Below are positions 43,614-51,993 of a DNA stretch of 64,000 bases, piece after piece. The stretch spans positions 2,418,001-2,482,000 of the forward strand of contig JACKID010000001.1 of assembly GCA_020638675.1 (NCBI GenBank), read 5' to 3'. The notes below the pieces were generated by a model. It saw nothing but the letters and a program-made list of their open reading frames with translations. It was not told the origin of the DNA and made no database searches. This stretch comes from Planctomycetota bacterium (GTDB lineage Bacteria; Planctomycetota; UBA8742; UBA2392). Both the position numbers and the translations under genes were made by a program. The number at the start of each line of letters is the position of its first letter. Position 1 is the first letter of the stretch.

Positions 43614-44921
43614 ATGTCCGAATCCGCATCGCAGAAGAACTTCTGGAAGGCGCTCGGCCCCGGGCTGCTCTGGGCGGGCGCGGCCGTGGGTGTCTCCCAC
43701 CTGGTACAAAGCACACGCGCCGGCGCGGGCTTCGGGCTGGGTCTGATGGGCGTGGTGATCTTCGCCAACGTCTTCAAGTACCCCGCCTTCAGCTTCGGTC
43801 CGCGCTACGCGGCCGCGACCGGCACCAGCCTGCTGGAGGGCTACCGTCGCCAGGGCAAATGGGCGCTCGGCATATACGCACTGATGACGCTGGGCACGAT
43901 GTTCACGGTGCAGGCGGCAGTCACGTTTGTGACGGCGGCGCTGTTCACCGCGCTGATCGGCTGGAAAGAGCCTGTGCTGGGCATACCCGGCTTTGTTGTG
44001 ATCTCGGCCGGCTTGATGGCGGTATGCGCCGGGCTGCTGCTGATCGGGCACTACAAGTGGCTCGACAAGATCATCAAGGTCGTGGTGGTCGTGCTTACCA
44101 TCACCACGTTTCTGAGCACGGCCGTCGTGCTCACGAAGCTGCCGTTCACATCGTTCCGGATTCTGCCGGAAGCCGACTGGGTGACGACCACAACGACGGC
44201 CGTGATGATCTGCGGGCTGATCGGCTGGATGCCCAGCGCGTTCGACATCTCGATCTGGCATTCGCTCTGGACGCTGGCGCGCAGGCGCGAGACAGGCGTC
44301 GCCCCCACCGTGAAGAACGCGCTGGTCGATTTCAACGTCGGCTACTTCGGCACGACGCTGCTGGCGCTGTGCTTTATCTTCATGGGCGCGGGCGTGATGT
44401 TCCACTCGGGCAAGGAATTTGCCGCAGCACCGCACGCGTTCGCAGCGCAGGTGATCGAGCTGTACACCGAAAACCTGGGTGCATGGACCGGCCCGGTGGT
44501 CACGATCTCAGCCTTTGCCGTAATGTTCTCCACTACGCTGACGGTGGTGGACGGCTTCCCGCGTGCGATTGCGACGCTGGTGGCGCGCTTCCAATCCGAA
44601 GAGAAGCCGGATGTCCCCGACGCCATCAGTCGCAAGGCCTACTGGGCGGCGCTGGCCGTGCTGTTCGTCGGGTCACTGGTCGTGATCCAGTTCTTCCTGA
44701 AGTCGCTGACCGCGATGGTGGACGTCGCGACGATTCTGTCGCTGCTCTCCGCGCCGCCGCTGGCGTGGCTGAACCACCGCTCGATGTTCGGTGCGGAGGT
44801 GCCGGAAGCCGCCCGCCCCGGCAAGGCCATGCGCGCCTTCAGCTGGTTCGGAATCGGCACATCGGTGGCGCTTGCACTCTACTTCGTCGGCATCCGCTGG
44901 ATCTTCCCCAGCGGCACCTAG
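43614..44921 (+). CDS. NRAMP-related transporter lacking the canonical metal-binding motifs
   Basis: A 435-residue membrane protein with about 11 helices, fitting the NRAMP fold ('FWKALGPGLLWAGAAVGVSH' at helix 1; 'ICGLIGWMPSAFDISIWHSL' at helix 6). In true Mn/Fe NRAMP transporters helix 1 carries DPGN and helix 6 MPH; here the corresponding parts read SHLV and MPSA, so classical transition-metal binding is unlikely. It may carry another cation or a different substrate. Start ATG 43614 gives a short polar N-tail. It overlaps the convergent nikO gene by four bases. Confidence 0.85.
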   Translation: MSESASQKNFWKALGPGLLWAGAAVGVSHLVQSTRAGAGFGLGLMGVVIFANVFKYPAFSFGPRYAAATGTSLLEGYRRQGKWALGIYALMTLGTMFTVQAAVTFVTAALFTALIGWKEPVLGIPGFVVISAGLMAVCAGLLLIGHYKWLDKIIKVVVVVLTITTFLSTAVVLTKLPFTSFRILPEADWVTTTTTAVMICGLIGWMPSAFDISIWHSLWTLARRRETGVAPTVKNALVDFNVGYFGTTLLALCFIFMGAGVMFHSGKEFAAAPHAFAAQVIELYTENLGAWTGPVVTISAFAVMFSTTLTVVDGFPRAIATLVARFQSEEKPDVPDAISRKAYWAALAVLFVGSLVVIQFFLKSLTAMVDVATILSLLSAPPLAWLNHRSMFGAEVPEAARPGKAMRAFSWFGIGTSVALALYFVGIRWIFPSGT

Positions 44922-45634
44922 GCCAGCCCGTGCCTCACCAACAGAGCTTCATCATCAAGCAGCGTCGCCACGTCGCCGTCAGCGACTACCTGTCCCGCGT
45001 CGACAATCACCCCGCGCGTGCACGCGTCGCGGGCGAGGTCGAGATCGTGGGTGACGATCAACTGCGTCTGCGGCAGGCTCTTCAGCAAGGTGGACATTTC
45101 GCGGCGTGCGCGCGGGTCCAGCATGCTGGTCGGCTCATCGAGTGCGAGGCACTCCGCATCCATCGAGAGCACCGTCGCAATCGAGGCGCGCTTCTTTTCG
45201 CCGGGGCTCAGGTGGTAGGCCATTCGCTCGCCGAAGCCCTCCAGCCCGACCGCACTCAAAGCCTTCGCCACCCGCGCTTTCACTTCGACTTCAGGAACAC
45301 CCATGTTGCGCGGGCCGAACGCAATGTCGTCGTATAGCGACGTGCAGAACAACTGGTCGTCCGGCACCTGAAACACCAGGCCCAGTTTCTTGCGCACTTG
45401 CCGGACTGTCTTGCCCGACAGCTCAATCCCGCAGATCCGGATGGTCCCGCTTTGCGGCTTCAGGATGCCGATCAGTTGAAGCAGCATCGTGGACTTGCCC
45501 GCGCCGTTGGCCCCCAGCACCGCGACGCGTTCCCCCGCGCCGACGGTGAGATTGATCCCGCGCAGGGCTTTGCGCCCGTCCGGGTAGCTGAACTCCAGCC
45601 CTGCCAGCTCGATCAATGGATCTGCCACGCCCAT
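44918..45634 (-). CDS. nikO: Nickel/cobalt ECF transporter ATP-binding protein
   Basis: A 238-residue ABC ATPase of the CbiO/NikO type: Walker A is GANGAGKST, Q loop 'LVFQVPDDQLFCTSLYDDIA' (residues FQVPDDQ), signature LSPGEKKR and Walker B 'ECLALDEPTSMLD'. It powers the energy-coupling factor module. It overlaps nikQ by 22 bases and is last in the nikR-nikM-nikN-nikQ-nikO operon. The presence of nikR argues for nickel rather than cobalt. Confidence 0.92.
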   Translation of the reverse strand: MGVADPLIELAGLEFSYPDGRKALRGINLTVGAGERVAVLGANGAGKSTMLLQLIGILKPQSGTIRICGIELSGKTVRQVRKKLGLVFQVPDDQLFCTSLYDDIAFGPRNMGVPEVEVKARVAKALSAVGLEGFGERMAYHLSPGEKKRASIATVLSMDAECLALDEPTSMLDPRARREMSTLLKSLPQTQLIVTHDLDLARDACTRGVIVDAGQVVADGDVATLLDDEALLVRHGLA

Positions 45635-46392
45635 ATCCTGATCATCGTCAGCGCCACCGTGAATAGGGCAATCAGCCCCCAGTCCGGTTTTGACAGGGGC
45701 TTGTCGAAGTACGTATGAGAATCCCCGTGGTAGCCTCGTGCCTTCATGGACTGGTAGACGCGCTCCGCGCGCTCATACGCCCTGAGAAACAGCGACCCCA
45801 CCATCAACCCCACAACCCACGCCTGCCACAACCAGCGGCCACGCCATGCACGCGCATCTCTGGCGCGCAACATGCGCTGGGCCTCCTCGCGCAACACGAA
45901 CAGGTAGCGCCAGGCGAAACCCACGATCTCAATGAACACGCGCGGCACATACAGACGCTCGAACCCGCGCAACAGGGACTGAAAGCTGGTAGTCGCCGAG
46001 AGCAGCATCATCGCAAACACGCTCGTCAACGACTTGAACGCCACGTTCTGCAGCACGACGAGCGCCCGGCTTGACATGCGGAATCCAAAAACGCTCACCC
46101 AGTACTCGCCGCGCGCGGTGTCCGGCTTCATGAACGGCAGAAACACCAGAACCAGCAGAATGAACGGCAGGACCACGACAAACCGCTTGGCCAGAATCCA
46201 CCAGGGCACCCGGCCGATCAGCCCGAACAAGACCAACAGTGCGCCATAGCCCGCAAACGCCTGCCAGGCCTTCGGTGGCGTGCTGATCGCGACGAATACG
46301 ACCGCAAACATGCAAAGGATCTTGGCCCGCGCGTCAATCCACAGCAGGGTGCCGTGCGCGTGGAGTTCGCCTGCCGCGTGGGAGCCGCCCAT
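45613..46392 (-). CDS. nikQ: ECF transporter transmembrane (T) component
   Basis: A 259-residue membrane protein, CbiQ/NikQ type, with about five helices and the coupling motif 'RAYERAERVYQSMKARGY' that contacts the ATPase. Start ATG 46392 abuts the stop of the PDGLE gene. Confidence 0.9.
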   Translation of the reverse strand: MGGSHAAGELHAHGTLLWIDARAKILCMFAVVFVAISTPPKAWQAFAGYGALLVLFGLIGRVPWWILAKRFVVVLPFILLVLVFLPFMKPDTARGEYWVSVFGFRMSSRALVVLQNVAFKSLTSVFAMMLLSATTSFQSLLRGFERLYVPRVFIEIVGFAWRYLFVLREEAQRMLRARDARAWRGRWLWQAWVVGLMVGSLFLRAYERAERVYQSMKARGYHGDSHTYFDKPLSKPDWGLIALFTVALTMIRIWAWQIH

Positions 46393-46713
46393 CTAGGTTG
46401 CCGCTGCTTCCTGCTTGCGCTTCTTGAGCATCCAGCCCAACAACAGGGCAAGCCCGAAGCACAGCAGCGTTCCAATGATCCCGGCGAGAGAGACCTTCAG
46501 GAATCCATGCTCAACACCCGGGACTTCATAGTCCGGGATCGGGGCAACGTTCTTCTGTGTCTCGTTCTCTTCGGCCTTGTCAAGGAAGCCCTTCTCCTCG
46601 GCCACCCACTCGAGTCCGTCCGGACTGGACGATGCCCAGTACGACACAACGCCGCCAAGCACGAGGCTCACGCCCATTCCGCCGATCAGCAGCAGCTTCG
46701 TGTTCTTCGTCAT
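46393..46713 (-). CDS. nikN: PDGLE-domain small membrane protein (NikN-like)
   Basis: A 106-residue protein with two membrane helices (about 7-27 and 74-95) flanking a loop that contains the diagnostic 'SSPDGLEWVAEEKGF'. In Ni ECF systems this protein occupies the place of CbiN and assists NikM. It overlaps nikM by four bases (ATGA). Confidence 0.9.
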   Translation of the reverse strand: MTKNTKLLLIGGMGVSLVLGGVVSYWASSSPDGLEWVAEEKGFLDKAEENETQKNVAPIPDYEVPGVEHGFLKVSLAGIIGTLLCFGLALLLGWMLKKRKQEAAAT

Positions 46714-47372
46714 ACGGCCACTCCTTCCGGCTCGGCGCGCCGCAGTGAGGGAATCAAGTCCGGGCGCGCCACGGCGACGGTGGTCACCACGGCCATCGTA
46801 ATCAGCGCCTCGCCAACCCCGATCAGGCAGTGCACGCCGACCATCGAGGGCAACGCAACGCTCAGCGGCACAGTGCCGGAAATGCCGAGCTCAACTGACG
46901 CCGTCGCGGACGATGCGACGACCGCAATCCACGCCGCGGCCCCGCTTGCGCCAAGCAGCGCCGGTCTCCCTTTTGGCAATACGCGCAAGGCAAGCATGTA
47001 AACCAGCCACCCAAGGAATGCGCCGACCACGCCCATGTTGAACACGTTGGCGCCGACGGCCGTGATGCCGCCGTCAAAGAAAACCATCGCCTGGATAATC
47101 AGCACAACCGCCATCACAAGAATGGCATTCAGCGGGCCCAGCAGAATTGCCGCCATGGTCGCGCCCACGAAGTGACCGCTGGTGCCGCCCGCGACAGGAA
47201 AGTTCAGCATCTGGGCCGCAAAGATGAACGCGGCCGTGACGCCCAGCATCGGGACCTGCTGCTCGCCCAGGGTCTTCTTGGCGCGCACAACGGCCGCCGC
47301 GACGCAACCGAGCGAGACCACGCCGGTGGAAATGAGTACAGGAGCGCTGAGGAATCCGTCAGGTATGTGCAT
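46710..47372 (-). CDS. nikM: Nickel-binding S component
   Basis: A 220-residue membrane protein of the CbiM/NikM family. The N-terminus MHIPDGFLS includes His 2, the conserved Ni/Co ligand set, and 'NFPVAGGTSGHFVG' carries another conserved His. It binds the metal and delivers it through the NikNQO module. It overlaps nikR by 14 bases. Confidence 0.93.
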   Translation of the reverse strand: MHIPDGFLSAPVLISTGVVSLGCVAAAVVRAKKTLGEQQVPMLGVTAAFIFAAQMLNFPVAGGTSGHFVGATMAAILLGPLNAILVMAVVLIIQAMVFFDGGITAVGANVFNMGVVGAFLGWLVYMLALRVLPKGRPALLGASGAAAWIAVVASSATASVELGISGTVPLSVALPSMVGVHCLIGVGEALITMAVVTTVAVARPDLIPSLRRAEPEGVAV

Positions 47373-47796
47373 GGTTGTGCTTCCTGAGTGCCTTTCCGGT
47401 GGAGCTGACAGCCAGCGCCGCGTGCAGCACGCCTTTCAATTTGCGCATCCCGTCGGCCAACTCACGCAGCACCTCGGGCCTGCCGCGCATCATGATCATC
47501 TCGGCGCAGTTGTGGTGGTCGAGGTGGACGTGCGTGCTGGCAAGCACGTTGGCGTGGTACTCGTGCTGCAGCTCATTGAGCTTGTCCGTCAGCCCGTTCT
47601 GGTGGTGGTCGTAAATGAGTGTGATGGTTCCCAGCACCTCACCGCCCCTGGCCCACTCTTCGTCGACGAGGCGTTCGCGAATCAGGTCGCGGATGAACTC
47701 GGACCGATTGTCGTAGCGCGAGCGTTCCACCAACCGCTCCAACTCGGTGGCGAGGTCGGCTTCCAGCGAGATGCTGAGTCGTACAAGGTCGGACAT
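47359..47796 (-). CDS. nikR: Nickel-responsive repressor NikR
   Basis: A 145-residue regulator with an N-terminal ribbon-helix-helix (residues 1-50) and a C-terminal ACT-like domain. H78, H89, H91 and C97 correspond one-to-one with E. coli NikR H76, H87, H89 and C95 (uniform offset of two), so the high-affinity square-planar Ni site is intact. It precedes the nickel ECF genes and has a NikR-type operator just upstream of its start (47806-47833), implying that it represses its own operon when nickel is sufficient. Confidence 0.95.
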   Translation of the reverse strand: MSDLVRLSISLEADLATELERLVERSRYDNRSEFIRDLIRERLVDEEWARGGEVLGTITLIYDHHQNGLTDKLNELQHEYHANVLASTHVHLDHHNCAEMIMMRGRPEVLRELADGMRKLKGVLHAALAVSSTGKALRKHNHAHT

Positions 47797-47805
47797 GGGC
47801 TACCG

Positions 47806-47833
47806 GTATTACAAGAGTTCTAGATCGTAATAC
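47806..47833 (-). promoter_or_regulatory. NikR operator
   Basis: GTATTA, 16 bases, TAATAC is a perfect inverted repeat with the same half-site spacing as the E. coli NikR operator (GTATGA-N16-TCATAC). It lies 10 bases upstream of nikR. Confidence 0.8.
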
Positions 47834-47941
47834 GAACTCGGGAACTTTCCACGGACAGAAAAGGCTGTTTCTGTGCGTTCTAAGCGGGATTGGACTTGGG
47901 CAATTTGTGCCCGACAAGTTTGCACGGATAGCACTCGCTGG

Positions 47942-47970
47942 TTGGGAACGGGGCATGTTGGCGGTACAAT
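47942..47970 (+). promoter_or_regulatory. Sigma-70-like promoter of the sigma-54 activator gene
   Basis: TTGGGA (47942-47947), a 17-base spacer and TACAAT (47965-47970). Transcription would start about 40 bases before the start codon. Confidence 0.5.
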
Positions 47971-48017
47971 CAACACACCGGCCATGCATGAGTTGGGGAG
48001 TGGGTGGCCGGTACTGA

Positions 48018-51000
48018 ATGCCGAAGGCTTCGACACAATTGATCGGTAGTTCGCCAGCGTTCCGAAAAGCTCTCGACGACGCGTCAGTGGCGGCACGGCA
48101 GGTCGCACCGGTGCTGGTGATTGGCGAAACGGGCTCTGGCAAGGGTGTCATCGCCGAATACGTGCATCGCAAGTCCGCACGGGGTGGCCGTCTGGTCTCC
48201 CTCAACTGCGCCACCTTTCAGTCCAACCTGTTTGAGAGCGAGCTGTTCGGCTACATGCGCGGCGCATTCACGGGCGCCGCAAAGGATACCCCCGGGCTGT
48301 TTGAGGCGGCCGAGGGCGGGACGCTGTTCCTCGACGAAATCGGCGACACGCCGCTCGAGATTCAACCCAAGCTTTTGCGCGCGCTGGAAGAAGGCGTCAT
48401 TCGCCGCGTTGGCGGCACGCGCGAAATTCCGGTCAATGTGCGGCTGGTATGCGCGACAAATCACGACCTCAAGGCGCTGATCGCGGCGGGGAAGTTTCGC
48501 GAGGACCTGTACTATCGCATCAACTCGTTCGTGGTGACGCTTCCCCCACTGCGCGAGCGCCGCGAAGACATCGCGGAATTGGCCAGGTACTTCCTCGACG
48601 AGCACGGCTCAGCCGCCGCGGGCCTGGCCAAAGACCTCGCCGTGGAAACCTGCAAAGCGCTCGAGAGCTATGCCTGGCCCGGAAACATCCGCGAGCTTCG
48701 CTCCGCGATGTCCTATGCCGCAGCCCAGGCAGGTGAGCGCCACACCATCCAGCTGGAGGACCTGCCGGACGCCATCCGGGGCACGCCGACGGCCGAGGCG
48801 CCGCCGGATGCGGGTGCCAGCTATCTCGAAGCGTTCCGCGAGTTGTACCGCACAGGCGCGGAAAACCCGCAGTTGTGGGCCGACTTCCTGCTGCGGTTCA
48901 ACGATCATTTGGGCAGCAACAAGTTTGCGCGCCACGACGTGCTGGTATGCCTGCGTGCCGTCCGTGGCGAAGAGCCGACCAACAACGCGCTTGTGAACGA
49001 GTGGCAGCGACACATCAAGCCGATCCCCTTGCGCCTCGGGCTGATCCATGAGGAGGGCAAGAAGCTTCGCATTGACCTGGAAGCCTGCGAGCGCAGTCAT
49101 CGCGCGCCGCCGGAGCAGGACGTGCCGGATGAGCCGGAGCCTGACACCGAACAGATGCCGCCGCTCGCGGAGCGCAACCGGCACACAAACCTCGACTCGC
49201 CGCGCACGACATTCATCGGCAGACAGGAGGAGTCGAGGCAGCTTTGCGCGATGATTCGCAGCGGGCGGCCAAACCTGATCACGATCACGGGCCCGGGAGG
49301 GACGGGAAAGACGCGGCTCTCGCGCGAGGTCGGGCGGTTGCTCGTCCGGGAACTGCCGGGCGGCGTCTGGTTCGCGGACCTTACCGAGTCGCGCAATATC
49401 GAGGGTGTTGCCTACGCCGTGGCCCAGGCTTTGGGCGTGCCGCTCACCGGCAACCAGTCGCCGGAGCTGGCAGTTGGCGCAATCCTCAGGAGTCGCGCAC
49501 CGAGCCTGCTGATTCTCGACAACTTCGAACAGGTAGCAGAAGTAGCCTCACCTACCATCGCTGAATGGGTTCGCCATGCGCCGCAGTTGGTGTTCCTCGT
49601 AACCAGTCGCGCGCTACTGGGTGTCGAGGGCGAGCAGGAGTTCGAGCTGCAGTCGCTGCCCCTGCCAAAGGAGAATGCGCCGCCCGACCTCATCGCCAAG
49701 AGCGAGGCCGTTCGCCTGTTCGTTGAAAGAGCCCGCGTTCACCACGTGGGATTCAGCCTGAACCCGAGTTCCGCGCCGGCCGTAGCCCGAATCTGTCAGC
49801 GCCTCGAAGGCATGCCGCTGGCCATCGAGCTGGCCGCGGCGCGCACAGTCATCATGCAGCCGGAGCAGATCGCGGAACGCCTGGACAAGTTGTTTGACGT
49901 GCTGAAGTCGTCGCGCAGAGACCTGCAGCCGAGGCAGCGCAGTCTGCACGCAACGCTTGACTGGAGTTACGACCTGCTGAACGACGTCGAGCGCTGGGCC
50001 TTCGCGCAGCTGTCGGTGTTCCGCGGCGGGTTCTTCCTGGAGGCGGCCGAGGAGATACTTGACCTGTCAAGATATCCGGATGCGCCGAGCCCCATGGACG
50101 TGATCCAGAGCCTGCGGGAGAAGAGCCTGCTGCGCGCGTTGGAGACGCCGTACGAGACGCGTTTCAACATGTACCAGCTGATTCGAGAGTACGCGGCGGA
50201 GCACTGGGAGAAGCTCGCGAATGACGCCGAGCGCGAGGCCGTGGCCGCGCGCTTCGGAAAGTACTACCGGCGCTACGGAACCGAATGGACGCGCCGCGCT
50301 TACACCCAGGATGCTCTCGAGGCGCTGGACCGGCTCGATTATGCGCGCGCGAACCTTCGCGCGGCGGCGGACTGGGCGTTTGACCATCGCCACGACCCGG
50401 AATGCCTCACCACGCTGCTCGAATTGTCCAACGAGCTGGGGCACCTGTATCGAGTTCGCGGCCCGGGCAACGCTCGCGTGCCTGCCCTGCGGCGCGCGCT
50501 CGAGGTCGCCGGAGACACGGACAGTCCGCAGCACGTGAAGCTGCTCTGCAACCTCAGCCAGGCCGAGCAGGAGGCGGGTGACCCCGCACAGTCCAGCGGG
50601 CTCGCAAAGTCGGCCGTGGAAATGGCCGAGAGACTTGGCGACGAGATGCTTCTCGCCACAGCACGCTTCCAGATGGCCGGGGTCGAATACGCGGCCGGCA
50701 ACATTGAAAGCGCGCAGCATTTGCACCAGCAGGCGCTGCCGGTATTTGAAAAGCTCGGCAACGAGCACAACGCGGGCCGGGTACTCGCCCGCATGGCGCT
50801 CGCCTGCGGCATGATGGGCAACTTTGACGAGGCGCTGCAATACAGCATGCGCGCCGAGGAAGTGCTGCGCCACAGCGGTGACCTGTCGGGGCTGGCGTTT
50901 GTGCACAGCATTCGCGGGAGCATCTACCTGAAGCGCGGAAACAACGAGCTGGCGCTGGAACAGATCGTCGCTTCGGAGCGCATTTACCGCGACCTGACCG

Positions 51001-51659
51001 ACAAGCGCATGATCACGCTGTCACTTGGCAATCGATCGCTCGTATGCAGGCGCCTGCGTCGCTTTGACGAGGCGATCCGCTACGCCGTCGAATGCGACGA
51101 GCTCACGCGCGAGCTGGGTGATCGCCAGACCATGCTTACCAACCAGATGAACACAGGCCTGATGTTCGTAGAGCTTGAGGACTTTGACCAGGCCGAAGCC
51201 TGGCTCAAGGAATGCCGCGACGAAGCCAGACGACAGCACAGCACGCGAACCGAGAGCGTGTGCGTGGAAAGCCTTGGCGTGATCGCGTGCCGCCGTGGAG
51301 ACTACGCCGCGGCACGAAAGCTGCTGGATGACGCCGCGAAGCTTGCGGGCGAGGATGATGAGCAGCGTGCAGGAGTTGGCGTCTCGCGCGCGGAACTGCT
51401 GCTCGCGGAGAGCGACCCGACGGCCGCGCTCGCGGCGATTCAACCCGCGCTCGACTATTGGCGCAGCAAGAAGGCACGCGAGGGCCGCGACTGGTTCCGC
51501 ACGCTGACCGTGGTTGCCCGTGCAAACGCCGAGATGGACAGCAAACAGGCCCGCGAGGCCGCAGACGATGCGCTGGAGCTGGCGGCGAAGCTCCACTTCA
51601 ATGCGGATGACGCGTCGCCATTTATCCGCGAATCGCTGGAAATTCTCAAAAAACTGTAG
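48018..51659 (+). CDS. Sigma-54-interacting AAA+ regulator fused to STAND ATPase and TPR domains
   Basis: A 1213-residue protein with unusual architecture. Residues 5-260: AAA+ domain of the NtrC type, with Walker A GETGSGKG (36-43), the sigma-54 contact loop GAFTGA (82-87), Walker B TLFLDE (102-107) and an Arg-finger region with 'YYRINSFVVTLPPLRERRED' and 'WPGNIREL'. Residues about 270-400: linker, possibly DNA-binding, with no recognisable Fis-type helix-turn-helix. Residues about 410-720: STAND (NB-ARC/AfsR-like) ATPase with GPGGTGKT and 'LLILDNFEQV'. From about 780 to the end: TPR repeats. It should activate sigma-54 RNA polymerase in response to a ligand or partner sensed by the STAND/TPR part. 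A sigma-54 promoter lies 178 bases after its stop. Confidence 0.93.
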   Translation: MPKASTQLIGSSPAFRKALDDASVAARQVAPVLVIGETGSGKGVIAEYVHRKSARGGRLVSLNCATFQSNLFESELFGYMRGAFTGAAKDTPGLFEAAEGGTLFLDEIGDTPLEIQPKLLRALEEGVIRRVGGTREIPVNVRLVCATNHDLKALIAAGKFREDLYYRINSFVVTLPPLRERREDIAELARYFLDEHGSAAAGLAKDLAVETCKALESYAWPGNIRELRSAMSYAAAQAGERHTIQLEDLPDAIRGTPTAEAPPDAGASYLEAFRELYRTGAENPQLWADFLLRFNDHLGSNKFARHDVLVCLRAVRGEEPTNNALVNEWQRHIKPIPLRLGLIHEEGKKLRIDLEACERSHRAPPEQDVPDEPEPDTEQMPPLAERNRHTNLDSPRTTFIGRQEESRQLCAMIRSGRPNLITITGPGGTGKTRLSREVGRLLVRELPGGVWFADLTESRNIEGVAYAVAQALGVPLTGNQSPELAVGAILRSRAPSLLILDNFEQVAEVASPTIAEWVRHAPQLVFLVTSRALLGVEGEQEFELQSLPLPKENAPPDLIAKSEAVRLFVERARVHHVGFSLNPSSAPAVARICQRLEGMPLAIELAAARTVIMQPEQIAERLDKLFDVLKSSRRDLQPRQRSLHATLDWSYDLLNDVERWAFAQLSVFRGGFFLEAAEEILDLSRYPDAPSPMDVIQSLREKSLLRALETPYETRFNMYQLIREYAAEHWEKLANDAEREAVAARFGKYYRRYGTEWTRRAYTQDALEALDRLDYARANLRAAADWAFDHRHDPECLTTLLELSNELGHLYRVRGPGNARVPALRRALEVAGDTDSPQHVKLLCNLSQAEQEAGDPAQSSGLAKSAVEMAERLGDEMLLATARFQMAGVEYAAGNIESAQHLHQQALPVFEKLGNEHNAGRVLARMALACGMMGNFDEALQYSMRAEEVLRHSGDLSGLAFVHSIRGSIYLKRGNNELALEQIVASERIYRDLTDKRMITLSLGNRSLVCRRLRRFDEAIRYAVECDELTRELGDRQTMLTNQMNTGLMFVELEDFDQAEAWLKECRDEARRQHSTRTESVCVESLGVIACRRGDYAAARKLLDDAAKLAGEDDEQRAGVGVSRAELLLAESDPTAALAAIQPALDYWRSKKAREGRDWFRTLTVVARANAEMDSKQAREAADDALELAAKLHFNADDASPFIRESLEILKKL

Positions 51660-51687
51660 TGCGTGCGCTGGCGCGACATGCCTCACA

Positions 51688-51718
51688 GCATGATCGATCC
51701 TGATCGATCATGCTTTTT
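51688..51718 (+). terminator. Rho-independent terminator of the activator gene
   Basis: GCATGATCGATC / GATCGATCATGC, a perfect 12-bp inverted repeat with a 2-base gap (tightest loop six or more bases when folded), followed by TTTTTCT. Confidence 0.75.
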
Positions 51719-51753
51719 CTCACCTCCGTTCATGCGCACGATTCACACAGGTC

Positions 51754-51765
51754 TTGACGCGTCAA
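51754..51765. promoter_or_regulatory. Perfect palindrome, candidate activator site
   Basis: TTGACGCGTCAA is self-complementary and lies about 100 bases before the predicted sigma-54 transcription start, where enhancer sites for NtrC-type activators are usually found. A similar TTGACACGTCAA occurs at 11007-11018. Confidence 0.45.
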
Positions 51766-51836
51766 TCGTCGCGCCTGATTGTTCCAACTCCAACTATTGT
51801 CTGACTTAGAGCCATGCAGGCCAGTCTGCGGCCAAT

Positions 51837-51852
51837 TGGCACGCAGACTGCA
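51837..51852 (+). promoter_or_regulatory. Sigma-54 (-24/-12) promoter
   Basis: TGGCACG-caga-CTGCA matches the consensus TGGCACG-N4-TTGCW at all but one position; GG and GC are separated by the canonical 10 bases. Transcription would start near 51863, about 130 bases before the surface-protein start. Confidence 0.75.
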
Positions 51853-51993
51853 ATGCCGACGCCTGAGTCTGATTCGATCACAACGCGGCCCCACTCCGCA
51901 GGGAAGGAATCACGGCGTGGGGTTCGTTACGAGAATGAGTCCGTGTGTTGGGAACCGCGGCGCTCTCAAGTTCAGTCGCCCATGGGGAGTCAA

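Noticed and set aside
51814..51993. Upstream extension of the surface-protein ORF to 51814
   Set aside because: It would run through the sigma-54 promoter and has no ribosome site, while a normal signal peptide starts at 51994.
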